Below, piece by piece: positions 27,286 through 36,251 of a stretch of DNA of 64,000 nt. Position 1 is the stretch's first letter. Each line of letters begins with the position of its first letter. The notes beneath the pieces were generated by a model that searched no databases, was not told the origin of the DNA, and saw only the letters and a list, made by a program, of their open reading frames with translations. This DNA comes from Halomonas sp. LBP4 (GTDB taxonomy: Bacteria > Pseudomonadota > Gammaproteobacteria > Pseudomonadales > Halomonadaceae). Location of the stretch: NCBI RefSeq assembly GCF_003202205.1, contig NZ_PDOG01000004.1, positions 276,641-340,640 on the forward strand, given 5' to 3'. The position numbers and the translations under genes are program-made.

Positions 27286-28542
27286 TCAGCGCAGGTTGAT
27301 GGCGGTCTGCAGGACCTCGTCCTCGGTCTTGATGGTCTGGGAATTGGCCTGGTAGGCGCGTTGGGTAACGATCATGTCGACCAGTTCCCTGGCCATGTCG
27401 ACGTTGGAGGTCTCGATGGCATTCGACTCGATCAAACCCAGCAGCCCGCTACCCGGCGCGCCGACCAGCTCCTGCCCGGAAGCGGCGGACGCGGTCCAGG
27501 CGTTGTCGCCCGCCGGTTTCAGCCCTTCGGGGTTGCGGAAGGAGGCCAGGGCGATCTGGCCGGCCGGGCGCGACTGCTCGTTGGCGTAGTTGCGCATGAT
27601 GGTGCCGTCGCCCTGGATGGTGATCCCCACCAGCGCCCCGGAGGTGTAGCCGTTCTGGGTCAGGGAACTGGTGGTGGACTCATTGCCGAACTGGGTGGAG
27701 CCGGCCAGATCGAGGTCGAACTCCAGGTCTTCAGGATCCCCCCCCATGGAAGCGGAGTTGAACAGGATTTGCGGGATATTGCCTGGCACGGCAGCGCCCC
27801 CGCTATCGGTTATTGCATCCAAGGTACCGTTCTGGTTGAACGCGACGGTAAAGTCATTGGCCTGGGTTTCGTCATAAGCGCCATCCATCACCACCTTGGC
27901 ATCCCAGGTATTGGAGCCGGTCTTTTCGTAATAGACGGCGATATTGCGCGGATTGCCCAGCGAATCGAAGGTGGTGAAGTTATTGGAATAGTGGTAGTCC
28001 AGCGTCTGGGTACCACCACCTAGCTCATTGACCTCCACTTGGCTGAGTTCGTCCCCCACTACCTCGCGGGAATCGAGGTTGAGGGTCGTCGCCACGTCGG
28101 TGGTGGCACTCGCCGGCATCTCATCAGCCGAGACATTCAACACCCGGGGCTGGCCGCCGGTCTGCACCTCGCCGGCGGCGTTCAGGCCGTAGCCCATGAT
28201 GCGCGCGCCGGTGGCGCTCTCGAGAAAACCATCCGGCGTCATGCTGAGCTGGCCGTTGCGCGAATAGACGATCTCGCCGCCCTGCTCGAAGCGATAGAAT
28301 CCCTGGCCGCTGATCGCCAGATCGAGCTCGCGGTTGGTGGCCTCGATATTGCCTGCGTTGAAGTTCTGCAACGTGGCCGAAACACGCGTGCCTAGACCAA
28401 CCCTGGAGCTGGCGAAGACATCGGCGAATTGCGAATTGGAGGCCTTGAAGCCAACGGTCTGCGAGTTGGCGATGTTGTTGCCCAACACGCCCAGTTTCGA
28501 CGCCGCGGCATTCAGGCCGCTGAGTGCTTGTGAAAAGCCCAT
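27286..28542 (-). CDS. flgE: Flagellar hook protein FlgE
   Basis: Hook subunit of 418 residues. The N-terminal motif (MGFSQALSGLNAAASKLGVL, then GNNIANSQTVGFKASNSQFA) and the C-terminal SNVDMARELVDMIVTQRAYQ are canonical. The centre (about 140-300) is the surface-exposed variable domain. The underlying DNA there is less GC-rich than its flanks, consistent with a fast-evolving antigenic region. FlgD, encoded upstream, caps it during assembly. Confidence 0.97.
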   Translation of the reverse strand: MGFSQALSGLNAAASKLGVLGNNIANSQTVGFKASNSQFADVFASSRVGLGTRVSATLQNFNAGNIEATNRELDLAISGQGFYRFEQGGEIVYSRNGQLSMTPDGFLESATGARIMGYGLNAAGEVQTGGQPRVLNVSADEMPASATTDVATTLNLDSREVVGDELSQVEVNELGGGTQTLDYHYSNNFTTFDSLGNPRNIAVYYEKTGSNTWDAKVVMDGAYDETQANDFTVAFNQNGTLDAITDSGGAAVPGNIPQILFNSASMGGDPEDLEFDLDLAGSTQFGNESTTSSLTQNGYTSGALVGITIQGDGTIMRNYANEQSRPAGQIALASFRNPEGLKPAGDNAWTASAASGQELVGAPGSGLLGLIESNAIETSNVDMARELVDMIVTQRAYQANSQTIKTEDEVLQTAINLR

Positions 28543-28604
28543 GTCTGGTTCCTCTGCCTACTGGCTTGACTTGGTGGTGGTGCAGTTGCGATGGCGGATG
28601 CGAA

Positions 28605-29297
28605 TCACAGGATCTGCCTGACCTGGTCGAGGGCGACCTGGCCATAGACGGCGCCCAGGTCGAGACGCACGCCGCCGTCGTCATCGGACGGCGTCACCCC
28701 ACTGACCACGGCAAAGTTGAGGGTCTCGACGTCCAGGCTGTCGTCACCCCGGGTGGCCTCGATGCCGACCCGGTAGGCGCCCGGCACGGCGGATTCGCCC
28801 TCGCTGGTCTTGCCGTCCCAGCTGAACGACTCCACCCCGGCCTTGGCCGGGCCGATGTCGTAGCGGTTGATCACCTGACCATCGGCATTGGTGATGGTCA
28901 CCTGGACGTTGTCGGCGGATTCCCCGAGCTCGATGCCGAAGGGCGTGGTATGCACCTGCCCTTCGGCATCGGTCTCGAGCAGGACCCGGTCGCCCGGCAC
29001 CAGCACGCCCTGGCCGATCAGCGCCGTGGCCTGGAGGGTCTGGCCGGCATCGATCTGGCTGGTGATGCCGCTCAGGGTCTCGTTGAGCTCCTCGATCCCG
29101 CTGACGGTATTGACCTGGGCCAGCTGGGAGGTCATCTCGCTGTTCTCCATGGGATTCAGCGGGTCCTGGTTCTGCAGCTGGGTGATCAGCAGGGTCATGA
29201 AGTTGTCGCGCAGCTCGGCCGACTGGCTGGCATCCACGCTGCCGGAGGCGCCGGCATTCATGCGGCCGATGACACTGGAATCGATGGTGGTGGTCAT
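28605..29297 (-). CDS. flgD: Flagellar hook cap / assembly protein FlgD
   Basis: Scaffold of 230 residues that caps the growing hook. The N-terminal motif LRDNFMTLLITQLQNQDPLN, then PMENSEMTSQLAQVNTVSGI, is diagnostic. The C-terminal half is the FlgD Ig/tudor-like region (VLVPGDRVLLETDAEGQVHT). It lies between flgC (5-base gap) and flgE. Confidence 0.96.
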   Translation of the reverse strand: MTTTIDSSVIGRMNAGASGSVDASQSAELRDNFMTLLITQLQNQDPLNPMENSEMTSQLAQVNTVSGIEELNETLSGITSQIDAGQTLQATALIGQGVLVPGDRVLLETDAEGQVHTTPFGIELGESADNVQVTITNADGQVINRYDIGPAKAGVESFSWDGKTSEGESAVPGAYRVGIEATRGDDSLDVETLNFAVVSGVTPSDDDGGVRLDLGAVYGQVALDQVRQIL

Positions 29298-29302
29298 GGC
29301 GG

Positions 29303-29707
29303 TCAGCCCTCGCCCAGGGTCAGGGTCTTCAGCATCATCTGCTTGCTGGTGTTCATGACCTCGACGTTGGCCTGGTAGGAACGCGAGGCGGAGATCATGT
29401 TGACCATCTCGTGCACCGGCTCGACATTGGGCATGGCCACGTAGCCCTCGTCATCGGCGAGCGGGTGCTCGGGGCGGTACTCCATGCGCATCGGCGAGGG
29501 ATCCTCGACCACCTCGCGTACCCCGACGCCACCGATCCCCTGGGCGGCGGCACGGCTCTCGAACATCACCTGCTTGGCGCGGTAGGCCTCCCCGTCCGGC
29601 CCGGCCACGCTGTCGGCGTTGGCCAGGTTGCTGGCGGTGACGTTCATGCGCTGCGACTGGGCGCTCATCGCCGAGCCGGCGATATCGAACACGGAAAACA
29701 TCGACAT
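29303..29707 (-). CDS. flgC: Proximal rod protein FlgC
   Basis: Rod protein of 134 residues starting [20 protein letters not shown]. The motif [20 protein letters not shown] and the C-terminal [20 protein letters not shown] mark the family. AAGGAG lies about 9 bases before the ATG. The next gene upstream is flgB. Confidence 0.97.
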   Translation of the reverse strand: MSMFSVFDIAGSAMSAQSQRMNVTASNLANADSVAGPDGEAYRAKQVMFESRAAAQGIGGVGVREVVEDPSPMRMEYRPEHPLADDEGYVAMPNVEPVHEMVNMISASRSYQANVEVMNTSKQMMLKTLTLGEG

Positions 29708-29719
29708 GGGTGAGGCTCC

Positions 29720-30133
29720 TTATTCGGGCTGCATGGCCGTCTTGAGGCCCTGGATGCGGCTGTTGAGGATGGTCAGGCCGGCCTGGTAGCGCACCGCATT
29801 GTCGGCGAACTGGGTGCGCTCGCGATCCATGTCCACGGTGTTGCCGTCGAGGCTGGGCTGGTCGGGCACGCGGTAGAGCAGGCCGCCGCTGGCCGGGGCG
29901 ATCCCCTGGCCGGCGATGTGCCCCTCGGCGGTGCGGGAGAGCGCCAGCCCCTTGCCGCCGCTGCGCCCATGCTCCACGGCCTTCTTCAGCTCGCTGGCGA
30001 AGTCCATGTCTCGCGCCTTGTAGCCCGGCGTGTCGGCGTTGGCGATGTTGCTGGCCAGCACCTTGTGGCGCTGCTGGCGCAGCCCCAGGGCCTGCTGATG
30101 GACGTTGAAGGCGGCTTCGAGCTGATCGATCAC
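29720..30133 (-). CDS. flgB: Proximal rod protein FlgB
   Basis: Rod protein of 137 residues, first in the flgBCDEFGHIJ operon. The N-terminal motif LRQQRHKVLASNIANADTPG, then YKARDMDFASELKKAVE, is typical, as is DNAVRYQAGLTILNSRIQG. The start is GTG at 30133, preceded by a strong GGGGGAG site. In the 168-base gap to the divergent flgA I found no well-spaced sigma-54 or sigma-28 promoter. Confidence 0.96.
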   Translation of the reverse strand: MIDQLEAAFNVHQQALGLRQQRHKVLASNIANADTPGYKARDMDFASELKKAVEHGRSGGKGLALSRTAEGHIAGQGIAPASGGLLYRVPDQPSLDGNTVDMDRERTQFADNAVRYQAGLTILNSRIQGLKTAMQPE

Positions 30134-30301
30134 GACGGCGCTCCCCCTGAATACGGAATTCGTTGACGATGGAGAATAGCCAGCCCGGCGTCATCCCAAA
30201 GGAACGAACAGTCCCGCTTTCCGCGTCCATTTCGACTCTTTCGCTTTCGTCCGCCCCGCTAGAATGCTCCTAGCGTCCCATCCGACCCTCGCGAGCGCGC
30301 C

Positions 30302-31015
30302 ATGCCCGATGCTTCTTCCCACCGCCCAAGCCCCCTCTCCACGAGGCTCCTCGGCACCTGCCTGGCGCTGGCGTGGCTGTTCGTGCCTCAGCCGACCCTG
30401 GCGGGCGATGCCCTGATGACCGGAGTGCATGCCTTCCTCTATGAGCAGGCGCAGGGGCATGGCGAGGAAGTGGTCATCGAGGTGCGTCCGCCGTCCGCCC
30501 ACCTGCCGCCCTGCGAGGCGCCGCAGCCGTTCCTGACCCATGCCTCCCGGCCGGTGCTCGGCCGGGTGTCGGTGGGCGTGCGCTGCGGCGAGGAAGGCCG
30601 CCAGGTGCGCTACCTGCAGGCGGAAGTGGGCGTGATCGGCGACTATCCGGTCGCGGCACGCGACATCGCGCCGGGCACCACGATCACCGACGAGCTGCTG
30701 GAGACCCGCCGCGGCGACCTGAGCCGACTGCCGCGCCAGGCGGTAGTCGACGAGGCGGAAGTCCTCGGCCAGGTCGCCCAGCGCCGGCTGGCCAGCGGCT
30801 CGCCTCTGCAGGCCCACCAGTTCCAGGCCCGGCCACTGGTCGAACGCGGCCAGCAGGTGACGGTCGAAGCGCAGGGAGCGAGTTTTCGCGTGACCCGCGA
30901 AGGCGAGGCCCTGGAGCCCGGGGGGGAAGGCGAGCGAGTGAGGGTGCGCTTTGCCAACCGCGACCTGATCACCGCCACGGTCGTCGGTGACGCCCGGCTC
31001 GCCGTGGACTTCTGA
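30302..31015 (+). CDS. flgA: P-ring chaperone FlgA
   Basis: Periplasmic protein of 237 residues that assists P-ring (FlgI) assembly. The signal peptide is TRLLGTCLALAWLFVPQPTL, then A-G. The SAF/ChapFlgA domain includes DYPVAARDIAPGTTITDELL, RQAVVDEAEVLGQVAQRRLA and GSPLQAHQFQARPLVERGQQ. The C-terminal RVRFANRDLITATVVGDARL is conserved. It is divergent from flgB, and flgM follows after 142 bases with its own sigma-28 promoter. Confidence 0.95.
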   Translation: MPDASSHRPSPLSTRLLGTCLALAWLFVPQPTLAGDALMTGVHAFLYEQAQGHGEEVVIEVRPPSAHLPPCEAPQPFLTHASRPVLGRVSVGVRCGEEGRQVRYLQAEVGVIGDYPVAARDIAPGTTITDELLETRRGDLSRLPRQAVVDEAEVLGQVAQRRLASGSPLQAHQFQARPLVERGQQVTVEAQGASFRVTREGEALEPGGEGERVRVRFANRDLITATVVGDARLAVDF

Positions 31016-31043
31016 GTTCCTAGCCATATAGCGTCGGCAGGCC

Positions 31044-31070
31044 TAAAGTTTCCGTCGAGACGGCCGATAG
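31044..31070 (+). promoter_or_regulatory. Sigma-28 promoter of flgMN
   Basis: TAAAGTTT, 11 bases, GCCGATAG. This is the best match in the window (one mismatch in 16). It creates the usual loop in which sigma-28 drives its own anti-sigma factor. Confidence 0.95.
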
Positions 31071-31098
31071 TCCGGTCAAGCACCCAGACACTCACGTC

Positions 31099-31130
31099 CT
31101 GGACTCACTCTCTGGACTCACTTTCTGGAC
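31099..31130 (+). repeat. 13-base tandem repeat in the flgM leader
   Basis: CTGGACTCACT occurs at 31099 and 31112, and CTGGAC again at 31125, a strict 13-base period between the sigma-28 promoter and the flgM start. It would lie in the 5' untranslated RNA. Function, if any, is unknown. Confidence 0.75.
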
Positions 31131-31157
31131 AAAGGCACCGGTCACGAGGCAACCATC

Positions 31158-31445
31158 TTGAAGATCGACAACCAGAACCCGCTGATCCGCCCCGGCCAGC
31201 CCCAGCCGCGCGACGAGCCCCAGAAGGTCAGGAGCGCAAGCCAGGCGAGCGGCCAGGATGCCGGTCCGGCGGCGGCGACCCACCTGAACCGGCATGCGGC
31301 CGACGGCAGCCAGGACATCGACACCGCGCGGGTCGAGGAGATTCGCGAGGCGATCCGCGAGGGGCGCCTCGAGATCCGCGCCGACCGGATCGCCGACGGC
31401 CTGATCGCCAATGTGCGCGAGATGCTGGGGAAAGACGAGGCATGA
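31158..31445 (+). CDS. flgM: Anti-sigma-28 factor FlgM
   Basis: Protein of 95 residues that holds sigma-28 inactive until the hook is finished and FlgM is exported. The N-terminus MKIDNQNPLIRPGQPQPRDE matches the export-signal end of FlgM. The C-terminal half (DIDTARVEEIREAIREGRLE, then IRADRIADGLIANVREML) is the sigma-binding helix pair. The start is TTG at 31158 with GAGG upstream; no ATG alternative fits. The stop overlaps the flgN start (ATGA). Confidence 0.95.
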   Translation: MKIDNQNPLIRPGQPQPRDEPQKVRSASQASGQDAGPAAATHLNRHAADGSQDIDTARVEEIREAIREGRLEIRADRIADGLIANVREMLGKDEA

Positions 31446-31891
31446 GCCTGGCGCGGCTGCTGAACGACCAGCAGGGACGCCTCGCGGCCCTCGTCACCCT
31501 GCTCGAGGAGGAGCTCGAGGCGCTGACCGCCGGGCAGATCGACGGCAGCCGGCTCGAGCGGATCGCCACGGAGAAACAGGCCTTGCTGGCCGAGCTCGAG
31601 GGCATGGAGCAGCTGCGCCGCCAGGTGCAGCGGCGCCTGGGCTACCGCGACGGCCACGAGGGCGCCCGGGCAGCCGCCCGGGATGCCGATTGCCTGGCGG
31701 GCTGGGAGGCCACCCTGGGCGCGACCGAGCGGGCCGACCGCCTCAATCGCCTGGCCGGCCAGCTGCTGGGCATGCGCCTGGCGCACAACCAGCGCATGCT
31801 CGACTTCATCCATGAGGTGTCGGAAAAGACCCTCTACGACCCCCGCGGTCGCACCGGCCGCCAGCCCGGGCGCCTCAACGCCTCGGCCTGA
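31442..31891 (+). CDS. flgN: Flagellar chaperone FlgN
   Basis: Cytoplasmic helical protein of 149 residues, the export chaperone for FlgK and FlgL. Long amphipathic helices (LARLLNDQQGRLAALVTLLE, LERIATEKQALLAELEGMEQ, RLNRLAGQLLGMRLAHNQRM) fit FlgN. It is translationally coupled to flgM and converges on the EAL-domain gene. Confidence 0.92.
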   Translation: MSLARLLNDQQGRLAALVTLLEEELEALTAGQIDGSRLERIATEKQALLAELEGMEQLRRQVQRRLGYRDGHEGARAAARDADCLAGWEATLGATERADRLNRLAGQLLGMRLAHNQRMLDFIHEVSEKTLYDPRGRTGRQPGRLNASA

Positions 31892-31938
31892 CCGCCCCGC
31901 TCCTCCGACCACTCATCCTCGGCCGGCGGCACGCCCCG

Positions 31939-33633
31939 TCACTGCTGTGAAGTTGCGTGCCAGGCCGCCAGTTCGGCGACGCCCAGCGGCGGCGAGAACA
32001 GATTGCCCTGCACCAGCGCGAAGCCCAGCCCGCGAACCGCTTCCAGCTGAGCGTGGGTCTCCACCCCCACCACCACGGTCCGCAGCCCCAGTGCCGCCAG
32101 GCACGGCGCCAGCGCCGCCAGGGCACGATCGGCATTGGGGCCGCGGCCGACCCCGCTGACCAGCCGCCGACTGACCTTGGCCCGCGTGACCGGCAGCGCC
32201 GAGAGCTGGAGCAGGTCGAGGGGGTCGCAACCCAGCTCGTCGGCTACCAGGGCGACGCCCAACTGCTCGAGCCGCTTGAGCAGGTGGGCATGTGCCTTGC
32301 CCCTGGCCGCCAGGCCGGCGCCCTCGATCTCCAGCGAGAGCCAGGCGAGATCCTCCGCCTGCTGGCGCAGGAAGTGATCCAGGGGGCGGCTGTCGAAGAC
32401 CGACTGCTCCAGCATCGCCGCATCGAGGTTCACCGACATCCCGAGGGTCGCCAGCGCCGAGCCCTCCTCCTGCCACTGCCGATGCTGGAGGATGACCCGC
32501 TCCAGCACCCAGCGATCCAACCGGATCAGTTGGCCCATCTCGGCGACCTCGGGCAGGAAGTCTCGCGGATCCAGCAGGCCGCAGCGAGGGTGCTGCCAGC
32601 GCACCAGCGCCTCGAGTCCCCGGCAGGTTCCATCGATGGAATCGACCTGGGGCTGGTAGACGATATGGAAGTGCTTGCTCGGCGACAGCAAGGCCTCCTG
32701 AAGCTGGCGACGGACGGCCTCCTGCTCCTCGAGGCGGCGCCGCAGACGGGCATCGACGAAGTCGTGGCGACCGTGCCCCGCCTTGCCGGCCCGGGATAGC
32801 GCCTCCTGGGCCCGCTTCATCAGTTCCTCCTCACTCTCGCCGTCCTCGGGGTAGCGGGCGATGCCGATGGAGGTGGTCAGCAGCAGCGGCCGGCCGGCGG
32901 CATCGAAGGGGGCATCCATCGCCTCGAGGAAGCGCTGGGCGGTGGTCTGGAGACCCAGCACAGAGACCGGATGCTCGATCAGTACCCCCCAGCGCGCCCT
33001 GCCCAGCAACGCCACGCTGTCCTCGCTGCGGAATGTCCGCTCGAGGCGACGAGCCACCTGGCGCTCCAGTTCCCGGGCGACCGCCGGCCCGACGCGCCCG
33101 GGCAGCGTCTGGTGGTCATCGAGCTCGATCAACAGCAGGGCGAGCCCCTGGTCGAGGCGGTCGGCCCGCTCCATGGCGTGGATCAGGCGATCCCGGAAGA
33201 GCCAGGCGCTGGCCAGGCCGGTGAGGGCATGTTGGCCGGGCACCGCGGCCATGACCTCGTCCAGCGCCACCAGGGTCAGCAATCTCGAATTCCCTTCGTC
33301 GACCGGCTGCACGGCGACCAGCAGCTCCCGGGAAACGCCCGCGGGGGCGTCGCGCCCGAGGGAATGCCATGTCGGCACCACGTCATCGGCCTCGTCGGCC
33401 GCCAGTGCCTCGGCCACCGGCAGCAGCTCGGCCACCGGCCGCCCGCGGGCGGCCCGCAGCGGCAGGCCGGCCAGGGCGCAGAACCGCGAGTTGGCGGCCT
33501 GGAGCAGGCCACGCCCATCGACCACGGCCAGGCCCACCGGCGCCCGTTCGAAGGCCAGTGCCGACTGCCCCGCCGGATGCGCCGTCACGCGCCGGCCGGG
33601 AGAGAATGAAGGGGGTCCCGATGGCGGCTCCAT
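31939..33633 (-). CDS. PAS / degenerate GGDEF / degenerate EAL protein, probable non-enzymatic c-di-GMP regulator
   Basis: Protein of 564 residues. A PAS domain (FERAPVGLAVVDGRGLLQAA) is followed by a GGDEF-type domain (LTGLASAWLFRDRLIHAMER ... TTSIGIARYPEDGESEEELM) in which the GGDEF signature is replaced by GRARW. The EAL domain keeps EAL itself (GLEALVRWQHP), the Asn (SVNLDA) and QGNLF. It has DE for the DD pair (VADELGCD), Ser for Asp after the lysine (AKVSRR) and VVVGVET where AEGVET is expected. Both domains are therefore probably inactive, as in FimX/YdiV-like proteins that bind c-di-GMP or partner proteins. CAGGAGA precedes the ATG. Position opposite flgMN suggests motility control; this is inference. 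Confidence 0.88.
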   Translation of the reverse strand: MEPPSGPPSFSPGRRVTAHPAGQSALAFERAPVGLAVVDGRGLLQAANSRFCALAGLPLRAARGRPVAELLPVAEALAADEADDVVPTWHSLGRDAPAGVSRELLVAVQPVDEGNSRLLTLVALDEVMAAVPGQHALTGLASAWLFRDRLIHAMERADRLDQGLALLLIELDDHQTLPGRVGPAVARELERQVARRLERTFRSEDSVALLGRARWGVLIEHPVSVLGLQTTAQRFLEAMDAPFDAAGRPLLLTTSIGIARYPEDGESEEELMKRAQEALSRAGKAGHGRHDFVDARLRRRLEEQEAVRRQLQEALLSPSKHFHIVYQPQVDSIDGTCRGLEALVRWQHPRCGLLDPRDFLPEVAEMGQLIRLDRWVLERVILQHRQWQEEGSALATLGMSVNLDAAMLEQSVFDSRPLDHFLRQQAEDLAWLSLEIEGAGLAARGKAHAHLLKRLEQLGVALVADELGCDPLDLLQLSALPVTRAKVSRRLVSGVGRGPNADRALAALAPCLAALGLRTVVVGVETHAQLEAVRGLGFALVQGNLFSPPLGVAELAAWHATSQQ

Positions 33634-33749
33634 GGTGGTCTCCTGAAACGGCTGGACTTGTCCTAACTATACCTAGATTGGCTCCGATACTGAAAACTGG
33701 ACTGTAAATTTCATCTCTTGATGACTCGGCCCGGTCCACGAACGCAAGC

Positions 33750-33776
33750 GCCCCCGCCGGCGTGGCCGGCGGGGGC
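33750..33776 (-). terminator. Hairpin terminator after ahpF
   Basis: A perfect 12-bp stem (GCCCCCGCCGGC / GCCGGCGGGGGC) with a GTG loop lies 33 bases after the ahpF stop. No long T run follows, but the stem is very strong. Confidence 0.65.
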
Positions 33777-33808
33777 CTGGCTGCCCCGGGGCAGCGGATC
33801 GGTACGTG

Positions 33809-35365
33809 TCAGCTTCGAATGAGATGGTCGAAGGCGCCCAGCGCGGCCCTGGAGCCCTCGCCCATGGCGATGACGATCTGCTTGTAGGGCACGGTGGTGA
33901 CGTCGCCGGCGGCGAAGACGCCCGGTATCGAGGTCATGCCGCGCTCGTCGGTGATGATCTCGCCGCGCCCGGAGAGCTCCACCGGGGAGCCCTCGAGCCA
34001 CTCGGTGTTGGGCACCAGGCCGATCTGCACGAAGACGCCCTCCAGGTCGATCGTCCTCGCCTCGCCCGTGGCCCGCTCTTCAAAGATCAGGCCGTTGACC
34101 CGGGTGCCGTCGCCCTTGACCTCGGTGGTCTTCGCCCCCTTGATCACGGTGACGTTGGGCAGGCTGGCCAGCTTCTTCTGCAGCACCGCATCGGCACGCA
34201 GCTCGTCCATGAACTCGATCAGGGTGACCTCGGCGACCAGGCCGGCCAGGTCGATGGCCGCCTCGACGCCGGAGTTGCCGCCCCCGATCACCGCCACGCG
34301 CTTGCCCTTGAACAGCGGACCGTCGCAGTGCGGGCAGTAGGCCACGCCGCGGTTGCGGTACTCCTCCTCGCCGGGCACGCCCATCTGGCGCCAGCGGGCA
34401 CCGGTGGCCAGGATCAGCGTCCTGCTCTTGAGGCTGGCGCCGGAGGCGAACCGCACCTCATGCTCGCCGCCGGGCCGGGCGGCCGGGACCAGCTCGACGG
34501 CCCGCTGCAGGTTCATGATGTCGACGTCGTACTGCTTGACGTGCTCCTCCAGGGCCGCGGCCAGCTTGGGCCCTTCGGTCTCCTGCACGGAGATGAAGTT
34601 CTCGATCGCCAGGGTGTCGAGCACCTGGCCGCCGAAGCGCTCGGCGGCGACCCCCGTGCGGATGCCCTTGCGGGCGGCGTAGATGGCCGACGCGGCGCCG
34701 GCGGGGCCGCCGCCCACCACCAGCACGTCGAAGGCGTCCTTGTCGCTGAGCCTGACCGCCTCGCGCTCGGCGGCACCGGTATCGACCTTGGCCAGGATCT
34801 GCTCGAGGCTCATGCGCCCCTGGTCGAAGGGCTCGCCGTTGAGGTAGAGGCTCGGCACCGACATCACCTGGCGCTCTTCCACCTCATCCTGGAACAAGGC
34901 GCCGTCGATGGCGACGTGGTGGACGCCGGGGTTGAGGATCGCCATCAGGTTCAGCGCCTGCACCACGTCCGGGCAGTTCTGGCAGGAGAGCGAGAAGTAG
35001 GTCTCGAAGCGCAGCTCGCCCTCGAGGCCCTTGATCTGGTCGATCACCTCTCGGCTCGCCTTGGGCGGATGACCGCCGACCTGCAGCAGCGCCAGCACCA
35101 GGGAGGTGAACTCGTGGCCCATGGGGAGGCCGGCGAAGACTAGGCCGGTATCTTCCTCCGGGCGATTGAGGGCGAAGGAGGGCTTGCGGGCGTCCTCGCC
35201 GTCGGTACGCAGGGTGATCTTGTCGCACAGGCCGGCGATATCGGTCAGCAGACCATGCAGTTCCTGTGACTTGGCGCCATCATCGAGGGAGGCGACGATC
35301 TCGAATGGCTGCGTGACCTTTTCCAGATAGCCTTTGAGCTGGCTTTTCAGATTGTCGTCCAACAT
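33809..35365 (-). CDS. ahpF: Alkyl hydroperoxide reductase subunit F
   Basis: FAD flavoprotein of 518 residues that passes electrons from NADH to AhpC. The ATG at 35365 ([20 protein letters not shown]) matches the conserved AhpF start and has AAGGA about 12 bases upstream; an in-frame ATG 18 bases earlier is less likely. The N-terminal double thioredoxin-like domain has Cys-x-x-Cys in [10 protein letters not shown]. The reductase part has the FAD loop [19 protein letters not shown], the redox pair in [12 protein letters not shown] and the NADH loop [17 protein letters not shown]. It follows ahpC on the same strand after a 322-base gap. Confidence 0.97.
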   Translation of the reverse strand: MLDDNLKSQLKGYLEKVTQPFEIVASLDDGAKSQELHGLLTDIAGLCDKITLRTDGEDARKPSFALNRPEEDTGLVFAGLPMGHEFTSLVLALLQVGGHPPKASREVIDQIKGLEGELRFETYFSLSCQNCPDVVQALNLMAILNPGVHHVAIDGALFQDEVEERQVMSVPSLYLNGEPFDQGRMSLEQILAKVDTGAAEREAVRLSDKDAFDVLVVGGGPAGAASAIYAARKGIRTGVAAERFGGQVLDTLAIENFISVQETEGPKLAAALEEHVKQYDVDIMNLQRAVELVPAARPGGEHEVRFASGASLKSRTLILATGARWRQMGVPGEEEYRNRGVAYCPHCDGPLFKGKRVAVIGGGNSGVEAAIDLAGLVAEVTLIEFMDELRADAVLQKKLASLPNVTVIKGAKTTEVKGDGTRVNGLIFEERATGEARTIDLEGVFVQIGLVPNTEWLEGSPVELSGRGEIITDERGMTSIPGVFAAGDVTTVPYKQIVIAMGEGSRAALGAFDHLIRS

Positions 35366-35687
35366 GACAGCGGGTTCCTTCATGTTCGGGTGTCAGGCGT
35401 CACGACCCGCCCATGACGACGACCGCGGGGGTGTCGCGCAAACGGCATCGGGACTCGAAAGGGGTACCCGGGCGGGATCCACCCGGGTAAGGACGGGCGA
35501 GGCCGGGGGACGGCCTCGCTTTGATTCTACGTAGGAAACAGCTGATTCATGTCGCGAGCGAAGAGAGGTTGGCCGCCGCCGGAGCGCAGAAACCGGAGCC
35601 TATGCGGTACTAGGTGAGGATTTCGAGCACCGCCGGTGGCCATCCCTTCACAAAAGAACTCGAGCGCAGCAATGAATCAGCGTTTCC
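35366..35687. other. ahpC-ahpF intergenic region with two GC-rich hairpins
   Basis: No gene is seen in these 322 bases. Two strong inverted repeats lie close together: TACCCGGG / CCCGGGTA at 35465-35489 and GCGAGGCCG / CGGCCTCGC at 35497-35519. Neither has a long T tract on the ahpC side. They could reduce read-through so that ahpC is expressed above ahpF, as is common for this pair. No promoter was recognised for ahpF. Confidence 0.5.
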
Positions 35688-36251
35688 TTAGATCTTGCCG
35701 ACCAGGTCCAGGGACGGCGCCAGCGTGGCTTCGCCTTCCTGCCACTTGGCGGGGCAGACTTCGTTCGGGTTGGCGGCCACGTACTGGGCGGCCTTGACCT
35801 TGCGCAGCAGCTCCTCGGCGTTGCGGCCGATGTTGCCGGCGTTGATCTCGACGATCTGGATCTTGCCTTCCGGATCGATCACGAAGGTGCCACGCTCGGC
35901 CAGGCCGGCGTCCTCGATCAGCACCTCGAAGTTACGCGAGATGGCCAGGGTCGGGTCGGCCAGCATCGGGTACTGGATCTTGTTGATGGTCTCGGAGCTG
36001 TCGTGCCACGCCTTGTGGGTGAAGTGGGTGTCGGTGGAGACGCCGTAGATCTCGACGCCCAGCTTCTTGAACTCCTCGTAGTTGTCTGCCAGGTCACCCA
36101 GCTCGGTGGGGCAGACGAAGGTGAAGTCGGCCGGATAGAAGAAGAAGATGTTCCACTTGCCCTTCAGGCTCTCTTCGGTGACGTCGATGAACTCGCCATT
36201 GTGGAACGCGGTGGCTTTGAACGGCTTGACTTCGGTGTTGATCAGGGACAT
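35688..36251 (-). CDS. ahpC: Alkyl hydroperoxide reductase subunit C (typical 2-Cys peroxiredoxin)
   Basis: Cytoplasmic peroxiredoxin of 187 residues, normal for AhpC, reducing H2O2 and organic peroxides. Start at ATG 36251 ([20 protein letters not shown]) matches the family N-terminus; upstream in-frame starts are rejected. AAGGAG precedes it. The peroxidatic Cys is in [19 protein letters not shown] and the resolving Cys in [10 protein letters not shown]. AhpF, downstream, regenerates it. Confidence 0.98.
   Translation of the reverse strand: MSLINTEVKPFKATAFHNGEFIDVTEESLKGKWNIFFFYPADFTFVCPTELGDLADNYEEFKKLGVEIYGVSTDTHFTHKAWHDSSETINKIQYPMLADPTLAISRNFEVLIEDAGLAERGTFVIDPEGKIQIVEINAGNIGRNAEELLRKVKAAQYVAANPNEVCPAKWQEGEATLAPSLDLVGKI

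Noticed and set aside
30134..30301. Search for a sigma-28 or sigma-54 promoter of flgB and flgA
   Set aside because: No adequate match on either strand.
33806..35143. 445-codon plus-strand frame opposite ahpF
   Set aside because: Antisense shadow of ahpF, whose redox motifs are complete.
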